A stretch of 64,000 nt of DNA from Ferrovibrio sp. (GTDB lineage: Bacteria; Pseudomonadota; Alphaproteobacteria; Ferrovibrionales; Ferrovibrionaceae): the NCBI RefSeq assembly GCF_017994015.1, contig NZ_JAGOLP010000016.1, positions 1-64,000 of the forward strand, given 5' to 3'. The number at the start of each line of letters is the position of its first letter. The stretch's first letter is position 1. The position numbers and the translations under genes are program-made. Below, one piece after another: positions 63,374 through 64,000 of the stretch. The notes under the pieces are model-generated. The model saw nothing but the letters and a program-made list of their open reading frames with translations, was not told where the DNA came from and did no database searches.

Positions 63374-64000
63374 CACCGCCATCGAAGCATTGCCGCCGCT
63401 GCGCGAAGTGATTGCCGAACATGAGCTGGCGGCAAAGAAAGCGCTGGGGCAGAATTTCCTGCTAGACCTCAATCTGACGCGCAAGATCGCCCGGGCCGGC
63501 AAGGCGGCTGGGGGACAATGGGCGGCGGAGAAGGTCGTTGAGATCGGCCCTGGCCCTGGCGGCCTGACGCGGGCACTGCTGCTGGAAGACGCAGCCCAGG
63601 TAATTGCCGTGGAGCGCGATGAGCGTTGCCTGGCGGCGCTGGCGCCCGTGGTGCAGGCGGCTGCCGGACGGCTGACATTGCAGGCCGGCGATGCACTGGA
63701 AACCGATCTGGCAGCCTTGTGCGAGGGCACGCCCTATCAGATTGTCGCCAACCTGCCCTACAATATCGCCACGCCGTTGCTGCTGCGCTGGCTGCTGGCG
63801 CCGCAGCCGCCGCGCCGGCTGACCGTACTGGTGCAGAAGGAAGTGGCGGAGCGCATTGCGGCACCCGCCGGCAGCGACGCCTATGGCCGGCTCTCGGTGA
63901 TCATGCAATGGTGCGCCGAAGTGCGGCTGCTGTTTGATATCGGCCCGAAGGCTTTTGTGCCGCCGCCGAAAGTCACCTCCACGCTGGTGGAGTTGGTGCC
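63366..64000 (+). CDS. rsmA: 16S rRNA dimethyladenosine transferase, 3' end cut by window
   Basis: 211 residues visible, no stop before the edge. Dimethylates two adjacent adenosines at the 3' end of 16S rRNA. Seen: [20 protein letters not shown], the SAM motif [12 protein letters not shown], motif [13 protein letters not shown], and VQKEVAERI. The ATG at 63366 overlaps the pdxA stop by 8 nt. About 60-70 C-terminal residues are missing. Confidence 0.95.
   Translation, partial: MDNTAIEALPPLREVIAEHELAAKKALGQNFLLDLNLTRKIARAGKAAGGQWAAEKVVEIGPGPGGLTRALLLEDAAQVIAVERDERCLAALAPVVQAAAGRLTLQAGDALETDLAALCEGTPYQIVANLPYNIATPLLLRWLLAPQPPRRLTVLVQKEVAERIAAPAGSDAYGRLSVIMQWCAEVRLLFDIGPKAFVPPPKVTSTLVELV

Noticed and set aside
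1..64000. CRISPR arrays, prophage, IS elements, rRNA or tRNA genes
   Set aside because: No regularly spaced repeats, transposase, integrase or structural RNA signatures seen by eye on either strand.

Overview
The window is a GC-rich, densely coding stretch of an alphaproteobacterial chromosome with no rRNA, tRNA, phage or IS elements. The lineage call rests on several features. These are an NDUFA12-type complex I accessory protein, a DUF2155 protein, an HdaA-like DnaA paralogue, a fused ThiS-ThiG, a cobalamin-dependent (class II) ribonucleotide reductase, and the gene order aspS / rnd / ppx / ppk / hdaA / AI-2E permease / DUF2066 / purMN / ndk / ABC-F / holC / pepA / lptFG / lptD-surA-pdxA-rsmA. 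A Rhodospirillales-like or other deep-branching alphaproteobacterium fits best; the species cannot be fixed from this sequence alone.

Layout. 1-6332 (minus) is a packed run glmU, glmS, CX5R phosphatase, glutathione reductase, GNAT acetyltransferase and an unfinished unknown gene, several joined by 4-nt ATGA overlaps. gph diverges from glmU behind a 20-bp tandem repeat. 7285-10385 (minus) is a three-gene operon: maleylacetoacetate isomerase, a TAXI-type periplasmic binding protein and a membrane histidine kinase. 10577-12225 (plus) holds thiSG and dedA. 12249-17395 is a tyrosine/homogentisate region: tautomerase, LysR regulator, MarR regulator, then hppD-hmgA-fahA behind a promoter whose spacer contains a perfect inverted repeat. 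Together with maiA and gor (glutathione recycling) this gives a complete route from 4-hydroxyphenylpyruvate to fumarate and acetoacetate. 17388-22342 (minus) is an HlyD / double-ATPase-permease fusion / permease exporter.

22436-30088 carries an unknown Pro/Arg-rich protein, an MBL hydrolase, aroQ-accB-accC-aat plus a membrane hydrolase (plus strand), and, convergent to them, NDUFA12-mlaD-DUF2155 and a DUF2059 protein. 30276-36936 has nrdJ (with two NrdR-like boxes), a CAP-domain protein, a pentapeptide-repeat protein, an alpha/beta hydrolase and MarC. 36962-49478 contains aspS, rnd, ppx-ppk (polyphosphate metabolism), a SixA-like phosphatase, a 57-residue DUF4169 gene, a secreted hydrolase, an EamA transporter, and the DUF2066 / AI-2E / hdaA operon. 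49542-51238 is purMN; purM has no ATG, GTG or TTG at its expected start. A toxin-antitoxin pair and an AT-rich spacer with a REP-like palindrome sit between purN and ndk. 52591-64000 ends with ABC-F, holC, pepA, and the envelope cluster lptF-lptG-lptD-surA-pdxA-rsmA, the last cut by the window edge.

Most of the window is core metabolism and envelope biogenesis. The most unusual parts are the TAXI-kinase operon, the operator-in-promoter of the homogentisate genes, the start-less purM, a palindrome that encodes Lys-Gly-stop for two convergent genes, and the toxin-antitoxin module with an apparently leaderless promoter. No intergenic stretch exceeds 300 bases.
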